DNA from: Ceriagrion tenellum
Taxonomy: Eukaryota > Arthropoda > Insecta > Odonata > Coenagrionidae
Direction of reading: 5' to 3'
DNA: 64,000 nucleotides
Assembly: GCA_963169105.1 (NCBI GenBank)
Contig: OY720639.1
Location: 96,794,559 to 96,858,558 of the forward strand
Translations under genes and position numbers: made by a program
Shown: one piece after another, positions 1 through 12,149 of the stretch
How the letters are laid out: each line of letters starts with the position of its first letter
Numbering within the stretch: the first letter of the stretch is position 1
The notes under the pieces: generated by a model
What the model was told of the DNA's origin: nothing
The model's database searches: none
The model's input: only the letters and a program-made list of their open reading frames with translations

Positions 1-934
1 CATGCCAATCCAAAAAAAATATTCAGATAGAATTTATGCCTGAATTTTGAATACTGCAGCGAACACTGCATTCATAACCTGCTTTAATTAAAGGAAAACG
101 TTTGAACAATAATTTCTGAATCATTCATTACTGCATGTATGGTGAGTTCAACAAACAGATGTACTTAAATAACGAGTGGTCCCAGAATTTTTGCCGACAA
201 ACTTGAAACGTTATTACGACATCCTCTCGTTGTATCACGATTAACGCATCATTCTTGTGTTTAGCAATCTGATGTAGGATAGGAGGGACATATTTGTTGT
301 TCTTTCTGTAGCTTGATCCGGGAAGGATTCTATTAAAAGGACCTCGAGAACTCTTAATTTTTGTCATCCACCGAAAGGGATATTTCTAAGGTGTGATATC
401 AAAAAACACAAGTCTTCCGTCTGTGCCATACATCCCCTGATGCTACTCCGTCTTTCCATTTCATTCCGATTCTTCATAACCATAGGAATAGATTTGAAAT
501 TCAGTCACAACACTTTTTACTCAACTGTCCAGAATTACTTTCCCCGGCAATTTCAGATTACCTACTCAACCTACCCAAGCACACATTTCTCCAAACGCCC
601 ATTCCTACACTGTCTCTCACCAAGTGCTAACTTCCATCCCGCCTCTACTCTCAACTTAATTCCCTTTTCCATTAACATGATCATTTCTCTACATCATGCA
701 ACATCTTCGCAGGCAGAGTTTTAAATCACTATAAAAAACTAACTCGAATCCCCTTCTATGTTGAGCCATGTTCTGTCAACCTGTCGTTGTTGTCACTTAT
801 GAGTTGGCCATGTTTTGTTTTTTTTGTTTATTCATTTATTTGATCTTTACTAAACGAATACAGCGAATTTGGCCAATTGATTTCGGGTGAATAACAACAA
901 CAGGCGAACACAATCATCCATGCCCTGAGTGGTG
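1..934. other. Intergenic, no gene recognised
   Basis: AT-rich sequence with only short open frames on either strand (79 and 94 codons), neither showing a recognisable family nor splice context. I see no repeat or RNA gene here. Confidence 0.5.
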
Positions 935-1015
935 ATAATTCCTCCCAGGTAGGATTCGAACCCTCGACCCTCTGGTTTTCAGGCGAGGACTTGAACCCAT
1001 CGCCAACGGGACCGG
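935..1015 (-). repeat. tRNA-derived SINE fragment
   Basis: Read on the minus strand, the block contains GGTTCGAATCC, a canonical RNA polymerase III box B. About 50 bases upstream lies a weaker box-A-like stretch (GTTGGCGATGGGTTCAAG). It does not fold into a complete cloverleaf and no anticodon arm is convincing, so a SINE head is more likely than a tRNA gene. Confidence 0.5.
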
Positions 1016-1381
1016 ATTTTATGTAAATTTAAATTAGCATCATTGTTTTAGGCGGACAATTTTTAAATAAATAAATTGACAAGGAAAGAGTCCTTCCTTA
1101 ATCTAACATCAACCATATGCTCCACATTCTTCACAGGTTAATCATGAAACAGAAAAATAGCTTGGTACTATTTCACCCCATGACAGCACAAGAGACAAAA
1201 ATTATGAAATTGCTAGAGGTAACATTTCATACCGGAACTTAATCGTCTTAGTGCCTTCACTCGATTGGTCTGTGCATCTCAGCTTCGGCTAGCATGTAAC
1301 TAAGCTATTTTTCTCACGTCCCTCTCAAGTTAAATTAATGAGTCGTTGTCTCGGGCGTGACTTCATGGAATCGACTTAACA

Positions 1382-1737
1382 TAATGAAAAGTAAAGAAAA
1401 CTTTGTAATTCCACATAATTATTTATTGTACGACCTAGGTTTCGACGTGGCACGTCATCATCTGGTACAATTTGCATAGAAGGTGGAGAATATATAGTCA
1501 CACACAAAATGATTTCAAAACCAAAATTGCCAATAACACAACGGTCTGAGGTGTGGGTTAAGGGGTGGAATTCCCAGGGGCGGAGTTTGGCCAAGGAGGT
1601 GGGGAATGGGTTTAAGAGCATAGAGTCAAGGAGGAAGGAGAGGATTAGGAATTTCTGTACTTATATTGTCACAAAAAAATGGAAAGGGGGGAAAAAATAA
1701 TTATGTGGAATTACAAAGTTTTCTTTACTTTTCATTA
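1382..1737. mobile_element. Short element with perfect 43-bp inverted repeats
   Basis: Positions 1382-1424 and 1695-1737 are exact reverse complements over 43 bases, flanking about 270 bases of interior. The interior encodes nothing recognisable. Just inside the left arm, on the minus strand, lies a hammerhead-like motif followed by a tail also seen near 6500. No clean target-site duplication is visible. It could be a MITE, or paired terminal repeats of a Penelope-like retroelement in inverted orientation; the second idea is inference. Confidence 0.6.
1425..1468 (-). repeat. Hammerhead-like motif, copy 1
   Basis: The minus strand reads ATGATGA, then an 11-base segment able to form a short stem (CGT/ACG), then GAAACC and a tail GGTCGTACAATAAA. 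This resembles the hammerhead core order CUGAUGA-stem II-GAAAC, with position 3 changed from C to A. The partner strand carrying the cleavage site is not identified. Activity is not claimed. Confidence 0.3.
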
Positions 1738-2635
1738 AATTAATGAGGCTCTTATAAATCACAAGAAGAACTGGATTCTTTGATAGGAAGTCCATCGCGA
1801 GAAAATAAACTCATTTCCGTTGAACGGTGCTAGTTAAAGTGATAAGTGCGATCGTGGAAATTAATGACACTAGGACTGAATCGGTCGTCAATGAAACGTT
1901 TCAAAACATATAATTTCGATCGGCAATGGTCCTCTTAATGCAATGGTGGGAATAAGACCGGGTAAACGATGTGGGCCGAGGCACTTTCAAACTAAATAAA
2001 AAACAAAAAAGAGCGGTTACTAGGTGCATCAATCTCGGCTCGATTTACTCGAGCAGTCCCATGGGAAACGTCCCCGCTGGTGATCCAACTCGATTTGAGC
2101 GCAGTGAGCACATTTTCCCCCGACCAGTTTTCACAGAAAATTAGCGAAAGTGTGATTAAGAATGCCAATCGCGCAAGCGAGTAACTATCTGAGATCTTGG
2201 CCGGCCATATTGTTGCGGTTATTACCCACTCGCGATTTCTTTGCTCTTAAAAAATACACCGTCTCACCTTGAGCTCTTTTTAAGGCAAGGGTCGGCCTAC
2301 TTGGGGTCTCGTGATCATCGACTCGTTGCAGACGAGTAATAAGAGACGGAGAACACCACTCGCATGGATAACGCTCTTTAGATACACCAGCGATGCTGCG
2401 TCGTTCATAATAATACCAGCTACACTAAAATCCATGTGATTTTTCAAGTCGTCAAGTGCCGTTTGCAAGCTTATATCATAGCAATTAATGATATGCGATC
2501 AAAGCTACGGGTCAAATTCATTCCTATCCAATTCCAGTATACATACTAGTATAAGAGTACCTTTCCACATACAAATTATTCAGGCCTGCCGCGAATTCGG
2601 TGGTGAAATACAATGAAATTGCAAAGAGAAATAAT
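1738..2635. other. Intergenic, nothing recognised
   Basis: No open frame above about 60 codons, no repeat and no RNA gene that I can support. Composition is mixed, with somewhat higher GC at 1950-2350. Confidence 0.4.
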
Positions 2636-2713
2636 CGGCCTGGGGCGGGAATTGAACCACGGACCTTTGGATTCGTCAAGCAAGGTCCGTGATTCAATTC
2701 CCCGTACAGGCCG
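2636..2713. repeat. Head-to-head tRNA-like SINE ends
   Basis: Two 30-base arms (2636-2665 and 2684-2713) are imperfect reverse complements. Each carries a box-B-like sequence (GGTTCAATTCCC on the minus strand from the left arm, GATTCAATTCCCC on the plus strand from the right arm). The 18-base spacer makes a compact palindrome. This fits two SINE 3' box-B regions in opposite orientation, or a fold-back derivative. Confidence 0.5.
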
Positions 2714-2888
2714 ATTTTTCTCACGACCATTTCTTTAGATAGCTTTAGCGCTGTTGTTGGATACAGTCGCTATGCTGTGGCTTCCTTGAAGGCCATTCTC
2801 CCTTGCGTTGCCATTTTTGATAAACCGCAAGGGCTTAACATTTACGTCTTACGTATCCTACTAAATTACCACGAAGATTAGGAAGACT

Positions 2889-2958
2889 TGGTAACGTAGT
2901 GGTCAGCGCATTGACCCGGTAAGCCAAAGGTCCTTGGTTCCATTCCCGGTCCAAGCCA
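2889..2958 (+). repeat. tRNA-derived SINE head
   Basis: GGTAACGTAGTGGTCAGCGC resembles a box A region and TTGGTTCCATTCCC resembles box B, spaced as in tRNA promoters. A related sequence is at 10463-10540, which supports a dispersed SINE rather than a tRNA gene. Confidence 0.5.
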
Positions 2959-4457
2959 ATTTTGGCCCATGGCAATTACTTTGTAAGTATCTTTCCGCCT
3001 AAATTCCACGATTAGAAAAGTAAATTCTTCATTACATTCCGAAGGCTTCCTCATTCTTACAAATCTCAGTAAATCACGATCGAAGGGTCACAGCAATGAG
3101 CGGAAGAGTGACGATTTTATCACATCAAAATGCAGTTCGTTTAGGAATTTAAGGTAGTTTGAGCGAAATATAATTTCACCAAGAAATCGATTAATTGGGT
3201 CTAATTTTAAAGAAAAATATGTCACCCTTCCAAACATACCAAAAATTCAACCCCTTACTACGCTACTTTTCGAGGTATTTGCCATATATACCAGCCCTTT
3301 AACATGTGAAATGGTACGTGTATGCACTCTGGAGAGAGCTTATTTCAAAAATGAGGAATTCATAGCACCTGAATCTCGTCAAAAAAATGAACAATGAGTT
3401 TATTGTAAGTTTTCTCAATTATTTTTAAAAATACATCTAATTGTCAATAAATTCTTCGGGATCACAAAAAAAATTTCCGTTTTGAAGGAGTTAAAAACGT
3501 ACCGCGCGAAAAAACGAGTCAAGTTAAAGACTTATTTGGATTTTTTTCATTTCATGACTCATAATTCATATCATAAATACTATATTATTGCACCATTAAT
3601 AATGCAATATTCAATTCATGTGTCCTACAGCTGGTGAAATTAAAATGCATACTTCGAATATGGTCTCTGTTATGATTAGGGAACTATCACGCTCAAACTA
3701 CCTAAGTCTCTTATGAGTAATATGTATATGCCTCTGAAGTGGTATTCGTAATCCACCAACGCAATAAGTTTATGCATGATGATGTATAGGATGCACGTAA
3801 ACTTATCGCAGAAAAATGAGTAGAGGAAAAAAATGCAGAGAAAAGTAAAATGATAAAACAAACCATTCCGGCTGTCTTTTATGACGATAATCGCGAACAT
3901 TCCAAGTAATTACTCGATATAGATAATTAAGGCAAACGCAGGTTTTTGCGCCTAGTCTTATCTAATTTTGATGAGAGTTATCCCGGCTACATGACCTAGG
4001 CATTAAAATTGTATTACTCCGGCCTGCACTTCACCATTTGTTCACAGAGTATGTACCACGTGCAACCGTGAACAGATATATATTGGAAATTTAGCCTTAA
4101 TATTTTTCCCCTCGATTTTTCTCATCCTTTTAAGATTGAAGGGGTACATTAAGCACTGTTGCAAATTAAGTTTCCGAGTACATTTTGGTCAATGGTTATT
4201 AACCTAAAGTCAGTACACCGGACGGAACCATTAGGACTATTTTATTCTCTGGTATCGAATAGCTGAAAAGCTATTGAGGTGTTTTGACGCGATGGAGCGA
4301 CGTCATGTGACTCAATTAGCCTTACAACCCATTGTAGTGAAATTTATGTTATGCAATGCACCGTTGCGTGATCTGAAGCAATGTTTTCGGCTGATAGCGC
4401 TGATAAAAATCAAATGAATTCAAATATCAACGCCCGTTAACCTAAAAAGCTATAATA
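2959..4457. other. Intergenic, nothing recognised
   Basis: AT-rich DNA with no convincing open frame. A phrase near 4300-4330 (GACGTCATG followed by CAATTAGCCTTACAA) weakly resembles 17717-17760, perhaps an old dispersed repeat, too diverged to define. Confidence 0.4.
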
Positions 4458-5075
4458 CGCAATGGAATGATTTCTCCGCTTTCAAAAATTTCGACAATGA
4501 TGGCTAATCACATATCAAATTTGGAAAAGTATGGGGATTTCCCTTCTACGCTGTTTCTTAAAATAAATACGTAATTCCACAAAGAGGTAGTCATAATTCA
4601 GCGGAAATTAATGACGAAATAAATGCTGAAAATGTAGCTATGATGATACTTCACCCCAACATCAATATTTCATGCTCCTTCTGTTATTTTTGTCAGATTT
4701 CCAAGCAATAAAAAAATTTAAGCAAATTTTCGCAATTCAAGTAAGCAAATATTGCTGTTCCGTCAATAAGTTAAGTACCAATTTTTTGCAATCTACATCT
4801 GCAAACTGCCCTGTGAGCCGCCGGATAAGGTTTTGGGAGGAGAAATGGTGACGTGTGTTATGGGAGTGCATTTGGTGGAGCTCAGTTTTTATTGTAGTCG
4901 CGTATTGTACGCGGAAAGAACGAGTTTTTGTACCTATCTGTTAGTCAATGTACTCTCTTATTTTATCACTTCTGTCAGACCTAGAGATGTAGTGAGGCGT
5001 CATGATAATATTCTCTATGTGGCCCCGAAAAATATCAGTTCTGAATTTCTCAAGCAACCTAAGCCTAGCGTGTAG
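4458..5075 (-). mobile_element. Non-LTR retrotransposon 3' fragment, copy A
   Basis: The minus strand around 4920-5005 encodes HYISRSDRSDKIREY and, after a frameshift, an FFPRT-type phrase. This is the conserved C-terminal tail of CR1/Jockey-like reverse transcriptase ORFs. The block aligns by eye, with many substitutions and indels, to 20985-21735, including about 300 bases of non-coding sequence to its left (4458-4790). Relative to that copy it lacks the segment holding a GGCGTGTGG phrase. It is dead: frameshifts and stops are present. Confidence 0.65.
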
Positions 5076-5279
5076 CCTCCGAGTCACTACGGGCTCCTAC
5101 CTTCAATGAATAGGGGAAGTACTCTTAGCAACCGTAAAGTGCTTACGTTATATATATCAAGAAGTCTCCTTAACTCTATATGCAGTGACTTTAGAGAGTT
5201 TCGGAGTTCGTCGGATGTGCTCGAAAGAAATCTCCATAAAGCATCACCGAAGAAAGTCCTCCCCAAAAAAATATCTAGG

Positions 5280-6060
5280 GAAATCTAGTGAAAAGGTCGA
5301 CATTAATTCTCTCCGGGGAGAAAGATAGAGAAAATATGAGCGTATGGTGGATTGTGCATGAGAGCCGACGGACAAAGGATGGGAAAATATCGCATGGCGA
5401 GCACACTACGCGGAGAACGATAGATGAGAGAGCAGAGATCTCCGGGATGGGAAACATGGAAATGGCGTGCTGCAAGAGAGAGGGAGGGAGACACAACCAC
5501 TCATTTTCTCGTTCTTTTCCTTTTTGGGCCGAGTGAACCGGAGAGATCACTTCGCGGGAGAACGCTCCGAATGGGAGACTATGCGACACGAACGCACTAT
5601 ATGCAGCCTCGATCCAGGCGTTTGCTTGTTTACACACTTTTCCCCTTTCCCCTCGGAGTCTCCCACCTCTCGCCCACCCACGCATTGCCAACGTCTTTCA
5701 GGTCTCCTCGCTAAAGATCTCACACAGCACTCGAAGCGCAAAAACCTAAAACTCCAACTCCCCCTCGGATCTTTATCCCCAACACCTGCCCACTTTTCCT
5801 CTCCGAGACCCCCTTTTCTTGAACGCTCTCGTTTTGCAACAATACTTCTTGTCTACACTCCCTTTTTCTCTCCGTTCCTTCACCTCGCACCCAGCCGTCT
5901 CCGTTGTGGCGGTTGGAAGGGCGACCTAATTTACCTCTGCGGCGGCGCCACCCACAACAGCATCTGCGAGAGCGACAGCAACCACTGCCGTCCACACTTG
6001 AAGTCGAGTTACCCGAGTCGCGATGCTGTGCCTCGATGACCGATTAATCGGTAGCTATAG
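5280..6060. other. CpG-richer stretch, possible promoter or 5' exon region
   Basis: This stretch is more GC- and CpG-rich than its surroundings and has few stops in several frames on both strands, so overlapping open frames up to 190 codons appear. None matches a family I know. It contains pyrimidine-rich tracts (5640-5900). It could hold a promoter or an upstream exon of the exchange-factor gene, but no splice junction links them from sequence alone. Confidence 0.3.
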
Positions 6061-6496
6061 TCATTTTACACACATGCATACATATTCATCACCATAGTAG
6101 TACGAATACAAGGTAGGTCGTTCCCGTGACCAAAATGAGACCGTTGTGCGTATGACGTCACGTGGATTACAGAAGCAGAAGACATAAAGCTAAATGTATG
6201 GATGGATCTAGCCGAGAAAAGCTGTCGCGACTATTTCAACTTACGGGGACACAAGTCAATAGCATCAGTGGCAAATCATTCGTTAGTGCAAGCTTATACG
6301 CCAAGCTAACCGCACAATGGTCTAACCGCACTACGGAAATGCCACTGACGGAATATATAAGCCGTTCGAATATGTATTCGTCCTACCATGTCCATGACGA
6401 TGTTCCCTTTCGGGGTGGCCAAAGACAACGTCTCTTACGGGGTAGGCAATTTCAAACTGAAAAAAATCAAAATAACTTAGTAATTTTTTCATACAA

Positions 6497-6545
6497 CTTT
6501 ATTTTGAACGACCGGTTTCATCGCATACGCGATATCTTTAGGCAC
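6497..6545 (-). repeat. Hammerhead-like motif, copy 2
   Basis: The minus strand reads CTAAAGA, a perfect 5-bp hairpin (ATCGC-GTAT-GCGAT), then GAAACCGGTCGTTCAAAATAA. Hairpin position, GAAAC and the GGTCGT-CAA-ATAAA tail match copy 1 at 1425-1468, but the first core box is changed at two positions. It is a degenerate copy of the same repeat family. Confidence 0.3.
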
Positions 6546-6592
6546 ACATTTCTAGTCTAGTAAGGGGGTGTTTGAATCGCTCGAGGTAATTT

Positions 6593-6940
6593 CGATCACG
6601 TAACTAAGGAGTCACTTCATACAATCACGAAGAGTTTGAGATTTTGATGAATTAAAACCACTCGTATAAATCTAACGTAGCATTTCCAATCGAGTTTTTC
6701 TTGAGTAATATTGTTAATCGAGTCAAATATCGCGATGAAAGATGTAGGTAATAAACTAAATATGGGATGCTTAACTTACCCATCCGAGGGGTTTAATCTC
6801 ACTGAAACCTCCAAAAGTTCGTTATCGTACCACGTGACTCCTTAGTTACCTGATCGAGATCGTCACGAGCCGTTCATGTCGGTTGAATGGTTGCGTTTGA
6901 ACCATACGAGATAATCTCGAGCAGGTAACTAAGGAATCAC
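6593..6940. repeat. Inverted-repeat element with TAACTAAGGAGTCAC motif
   Basis: Bases 6593-6615 and 6834-6856 are reverse complements over 23 bases with one mismatch. A third, direct copy of the core (GGTAACTAAGGAATCAC) is at about 6923-6940. The interior is non-coding. This is compatible with a MITE of about 265 bases plus a solo arm. No target-site duplication was identified. Confidence 0.45.
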
Positions 6941-6945
6941 GAGCT

Positions 6946-9328
6946 TAACGTATTTGTTAATTCCCTACCGACGGGTAAGATATGTCCTCTAAACTCCTTT
7001 GAGTTGTTTTTTACGATGCGGCTGTTTGTAATATAACAATCAACAGCGTTATTGTGCCTTATGGCTCCTTTAATGTATGCAGGAAAGTGAATTTCGGATT
7101 GATGGCCGATGATGAGTCTACCTTTGGACCGAACACACTTTCTCCGGCCATCAGGATAACTGTAACACTATTTTCAACGATGAGTAGTGAAAGAATAGGA
7201 AGTTTCAGAGGATGTACAAAATTGATAACACTTTGAGGCTCTTTTAAACAAGTATGTATTCCTGACAACGGAAACAACACCCGCCTTAGTGGATTTTTCG
7301 GAACTGCTGTTTCTGTCATTAAATGGGTCAAAGAGAGATTTTTAAAATCCCTGTACACAAAGTAGGTTTGGGTATATGAAAGTAGGTGGCAACTCGTTAA
7401 TATCCCGATCTCGTCACCTGGGTTTGCTCGCGAATGGAAAGCGCACTGAAAGAATTACATATTTGAAAAGGAAGCGACCAAGAAAATAAAAAAACAGGAC
7501 CGTGGGAAGTGAGACCGAGAGGAAACGTTTGGGGAAACTCGAAAAAAAAAATGAATCCATTGAAGCCCATCAAGTTTTTCTCCTCGCATGTACGCGCGTA
7601 TAGCTGTGAAACGCCCAACATAAGTGGGACGGACGACAATGTCGGCATGCATTGGGTCAGTAACGTGTGAGCAGGCCGGTGAAGCTGTCGCCGTTTTCTC
7701 CTTTTCCGCTGACGAGCTAGTTTTGGCGAAAACAAAAGGATGGTGGATCCCCCGGGGGCGGGCGCCCACAACGAGTGGGCGTTTCGCGAGCCCATTTGGC
7801 GGCCGGTAAAAGCCATAAAAGTGGGAGATGAAAATGGTCGCAAACCCTCTGATTTAGGTGTCTCCCAGTGTTTCCCTCACGCGTTAAACCACAACGATCG
7901 AAGTGGCACGATAATCACGATACTTTTCGCGTTGCTGTTAATTTATTGCGATGCCATTCAGTTCAGTGGGCCATGCCTAAACGGCGAAGCTTGGACAATA
8001 ACAACAGCCCAGGTGAAGAGCCTGGAAACAATGGAAATGCGGAACTAAAGAGGAACGGTGAGGATTTTCAACTTCAAGATTAAAGTTGAGAAAACTAAAT
8101 TTATGGCTAAAAATATTTCCACCGGGTAAGGTTGTTTCTTCCAGCATATAGCAAGGGGACCCCCCATAACCTACAGGAATCCTGAAATCCAACAATGGGC
8201 TAGTCGGCTATCGAAACTCTGCAAGCAATAGGGAACCTTGCCCAGAAGAACACTCGAGAGCCTTTCGAAAAGATTTGCCGGGAAAGCTTACCATCGTATA
8301 TTTGATTTTTCATTCATATATATTTAATAGTTCCCAATCGATTGGCCATTTTCTCTAACAAATAATAACTAATAATCTTCATCAACTGCACGCACATGGA
8401 GAAACAATTAGCATGCTACAGTATGATGATGACATATCAATTCTTTTAGCGAAGAAAAGAAATCTGACAATTTTCTGACGGAAGAAATCAAAAGACAAAT
8501 TTGTACCGAGCCTAGGGCAGCAAAACTGTGGCATGTAGACGAATACCTACTGCTTTTGGGAAGAAGGAGCAATTTGTGGAAGATTTAGGAGCAAAAGTGC
8601 CAAGCCAAGACGGCATTCTACCAAAAGTAACGTCAACTAGCAGCCATTAACACAGGTTATGTAGTAAGGTAGCACATCATCAAAACAGACTATATTAGAT
8701 AATACAAGTTCCTTGGTAACTTTGTGGTATTCCATTTTTTCAGAGGATTTTATGGTTACATTTACAAAACCACACACTTATTGACTATATAGACTTATAG
8801 ACTATATAGACTTGTAGACTATATTAGGATCATGATCTCATTAGGGAGTGAAAATTGGACGATCATTGCATCAGAACGATGACTTACGAATGTAGTGCCA
8901 TCAAATTATGACGAATCTCAAACGGATAAAGAAAATAACCAATGAAGATTTTAGACGCTAACTTGTAGAGGAATGAGGCGTAATGAAAACTGTGCGAAGA
9001 AGAAGAAGGAAACTTACAGGGCATACCAAGATTGCTTCGAATTTTCAAAGTGCAAAGTATTGTATTTTGTACAGATAACCCGGTTTTTGCGCATGTAGTT
9101 TTGACAGCGGGAAAGACACAACTGATATCGGACAATTTTCTTTCGTTGATTGGTGCAAAAGGGTGCTCAATTTTTTTCGAATGTACTGGGAAATTCTTCC
9201 CGGCAACTCGAACGATATTCATACACGTCAAGATATTTTAGGCTTGGAAAGACTTGTATATTTTGAATGTACTTCAATAAACCAGTAACATTAAATTTGT
9301 ATTTCGTTTGTTTACAGTTATCGGTATT
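6946..9328. other. Intergenic, no supported gene
   Basis: Many overlapping short frames occur around 7400-7850 on both strands but none has a recognisable domain. A GC-rich patch lies at 7740-7810. A short low-complexity run of TATAGACT units is at 8785-8825. Nothing else is supported. Confidence 0.4.
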
Positions 9329-9715
9329 AGAGTTGGGCAAACTCGTTCATTTTTGGGAACTCGTTCACTGTAGACCGGTCCTTTTTTGGACCCGTTCCTT
9401 TTTACTCGTTCACCGTTCATTTTTTATTAATGATCATTACTTTTTATTTTCAATACGTAATTGGTATTTTTTTTTAATAATATAAGAAACTAGAAATAAT
9501 TAGTATGCTGAAATAATCGCGTTCTACAATACTGAATAAGTAATAATAAAAATCAAATCACGGAATGGATTTAAAATATTAACGGAACGATTGACCGAAA
9601 GGAACGAGGGACTGAAAGGAACGAAAGGACCGGTCGTTCCGGAGAAGTCGGTCCTCGGTCCGTCTGTTCAATCCACGAACCCGTTCCTTCGGTCCCATTC
9701 GATCGTGAACGACCT
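9329..9715. repeat. Degenerate inverted repeat rich in CGTTC words
   Basis: Starts with AGAGTTGGGCAAACTCGTTC, a phrase typical of non-autonomous hAT-like repeats. The left part has repeated CGTTC words and ACCGGTCC; the right part (9580-9715) has the reverse complements GAACG and GGACCGGT. The arms are imperfect and the right terminus is not sharp. Superfamily assignment is inference. Confidence 0.4.
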
Positions 9716-10462
9716 ACCTTTAATCGGTATCAATACAGTTAAGTCATTCACGAGCGACGACCTTGCGTTTCACCCACGCAGCACTTACTCCTCATGGAGT
9801 CATCGCAATTTTCTGTAATAACCATCATTTCTTTCTCGGATTGCAACCATACGAGTCATTTGAAGCTTTTACATTGGAATAATGTGTCTCAAATTACTTC
9901 CACGGATGCAAGTGTTGAGTGCTCGCGACATGTTCCATGCCCTCGTTGATGACGCTCCCATTAATTCGACCCAATCAAGAGGAGCAAACAACTTCACCTC
10001 GTACCTAGCGGTCCAAGAGTAATAAAATGTACACACGCAAATTAAAGACAAGGGTCGAGACTCGTACCTGTATACTATTAACACAGAAATTAGCAGCACG
10101 GCTAAAATAATTGGAGGCCACATACACGTAGCATTTTTAATATGAAAATCAAATGAAGTACACAAACTTACGGATGCCGTTGTGATCGACTTAATGCTTT
10201 CAAGCATTTTCAGTGCATAGAGTTTGCAACCGCAGACTTCTAGATACATAAAGTTTTCCTTACCACGTTTCCAAAAAATTGGATATCACTGAAACAAAAA
10301 AATGTTCCTGACTTCGGCCAAAAATTATAACGATGAAATACGAAAATTTTCCCAGGGAAAAAATCTTATTTTCCTTTACGTTGCCATCCTTGATGGACTA
10401 ACTTTTTTGGTAATGGCAGAACGTCTAATTTCCTCGAATTATCCAAAACTTTACATGTGACT
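9716..10462. other. Intergenic, nothing recognised
   Basis: A 126-codon open frame on the minus strand (9869-10249) has no recognisable domain, promoter or splice context and is probably fortuitous. No repeat structure is visible. Confidence 0.4.
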
Positions 10463-10540
10463 CAGGAGACCTGGGTAACGTGGTGGTCAAGAGATTTGCC
10501 CAGCAATCCAAAAGTTTCTTGGTTCGATTCAAAGTCTCAA
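10463..10540 (+). repeat. tRNA-derived SINE head
   Basis: GGTAACGTGGTGGTCAAGAG resembles box A and TTGGTTCGATTC box B. The phrase matches the SINE head at 2889-2958 (GGTAACGTAGTGGTCA), so both belong to one family. The sequence after box B decays quickly. Confidence 0.5.
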
Positions 10541-10714
10541 ACATTTGGATAATTCTCACGGCAAATTTTCGGTACGCCTTTAAACTCGAAGTTACTACAA
10601 TGAAATCTTATAAAGTGCGGGGGATATCGAGGCACCATCACTGCATAACAAAAAAATAGTAGACAGTATTTCTGTTCGGCCAGGTGGTTCAATGACGTTA
10701 TATCTTCTCTTCTT

Positions 10715-10785
10715 TCTCACATGGCGCTATTTATTTTTTTCTCTCATATGGCGCTATTTCTATTATTATTTCTCATATGGCGCTA
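10715..10785 (+). repeat. Three TCTCAYATGGCGCT direct repeats
   Basis: TCTCACATGGCGCTA occurs once and TCTCATATGGCGCTA twice within 71 bases, separated by T-rich spacers. A minor tandem array of unknown role. Confidence 0.6.
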
Positions 10786-12149
10786 AGTAGTTGAATAAAA
10801 CCTGAACATTGAGGAGTAAGTTTTGATTCTACACAATAACATAGACCATACGGTAAAAAATCGCTGTACATGTTTAACTATTTCACTAAATCAGAGCATA
10901 CATTTCTTGAAAAAGGCAATATCTCAAGGATGATCACAGTCTCATCAAAATAATGCCAAAAATCTTTTCTTAAGGAAAGATATTGCAATTATCTTGTAGG
11001 AACTAATTGAGTAATCTCTTTTCTCTGGTTATCATTCGAAAGTTCACGAATTTTTCCACTTCTCTCTTTTCTTTTGCTTTGTAAAGGAATTAAATCACTA
11101 TTAATCAGCATTAAACTATTTCTTTCCTTCCTCCATCACACAATTTATTCCTTTGAAGATTCGGGTGACTAAATGAAATTGATACTAATAACAACGCTTT
11201 TCTATTGATCCGGAATACTCATACCATCCTCCTAAATCAGACTCAAATCTATTATTAAAAAACTATTCAAAAAGCGATATTTCAGTCTCGTGGGAAGAAT
11301 TAGCACATAATAATATGAAATCTATACTCTCATTTATAATCTTGGTTCATCTGGGTGACGACTGTCGTATCACCTTAAGCAACATAACGCGAATTACGAA
11401 AATATTTGGATTAATAGAGGAAATATATCTGACGTATGTGCGTAAATAATCGTTGTCTCATGCAAATGAGGATTTTTATTTTATTCCATATCGCTGATGG
11501 CGGCCATTCATCTCCAAAGAGTTGGTTCGTGAGGCAATTAACCGATCCACGTGAAACTGCCTCCAATCGCTTCGGAATATGTAAATGACCCCCATAATCT
11601 CGGAGAGAAAATGCTATAGGGATTGTGGTCTAATCATGGGAATGCGAACCCAAATGGTCGTGTCTCCGAGAAGTAGCGAGTACAATCAATTCGACAACTA
11701 TGAGCCCGAGTATGTCTCGTGAAAAATTTCATCACTCGTTTCGTTTAATCGAAAGCTGAAGTTTTAGGTTAAGGAAAAGTTTCCCATCGGTAAACTGTTA
11801 CCACATTAACCTTGGCATAAAAATAACCAATTGTTACCCGCGCTATGAAAGTACGGCCTGCAAAAGGCTCATATTACCCCGTGAGTTTTTAATTTGTCCG
11901 CATCATTCAACGCATCTAGCTAATGGCCGGTTGTAAGAGCATTTAGTGATGGAATCATTATTTATGAGATCCATGAAATTATAGATCTCGTAAAAATATT
12001 CGGGTTGCAGGAACACACCTCCTAGTTACACAACTTATTTACCAATTGTAAATAGCTTCGAATGTTTGATTTAATCCCCCACCGCCGGATAAAATTTATG
12101 AAAGTTTAACCTATGAATAATAGCTAATGCACATGATAATTAGTCATTA
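10786..12149. other. Intergenic, nothing recognised
   Basis: AT-rich DNA lacking open frames above 60 codons; no repeat, RNA gene or exon can be supported. Confidence 0.45.

Noticed and set aside
2889..2958. Candidate tRNA genes at 935, 2889, 10463 and 16431
   Set aside because: Box A/B-like sequences are present but no complete cloverleaf or anticodon arm closes; two of them are clearly related to each other, indicating a SINE family.
5467..6039. 190-codon frame in the CpG-rich region
   Set aside because: Overlapped by other open frames on both strands, no domain, no splice or start context.
7397..7843. 148-codon minus-strand frame
   Set aside because: Overlaps other frames on both strands; no family features or splice context.
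10715..10785. Possible CRISPR-like or regulatory array
   Set aside because: Only three short repeats with low-complexity spacers in a eukaryotic context; a plain microrepeat.
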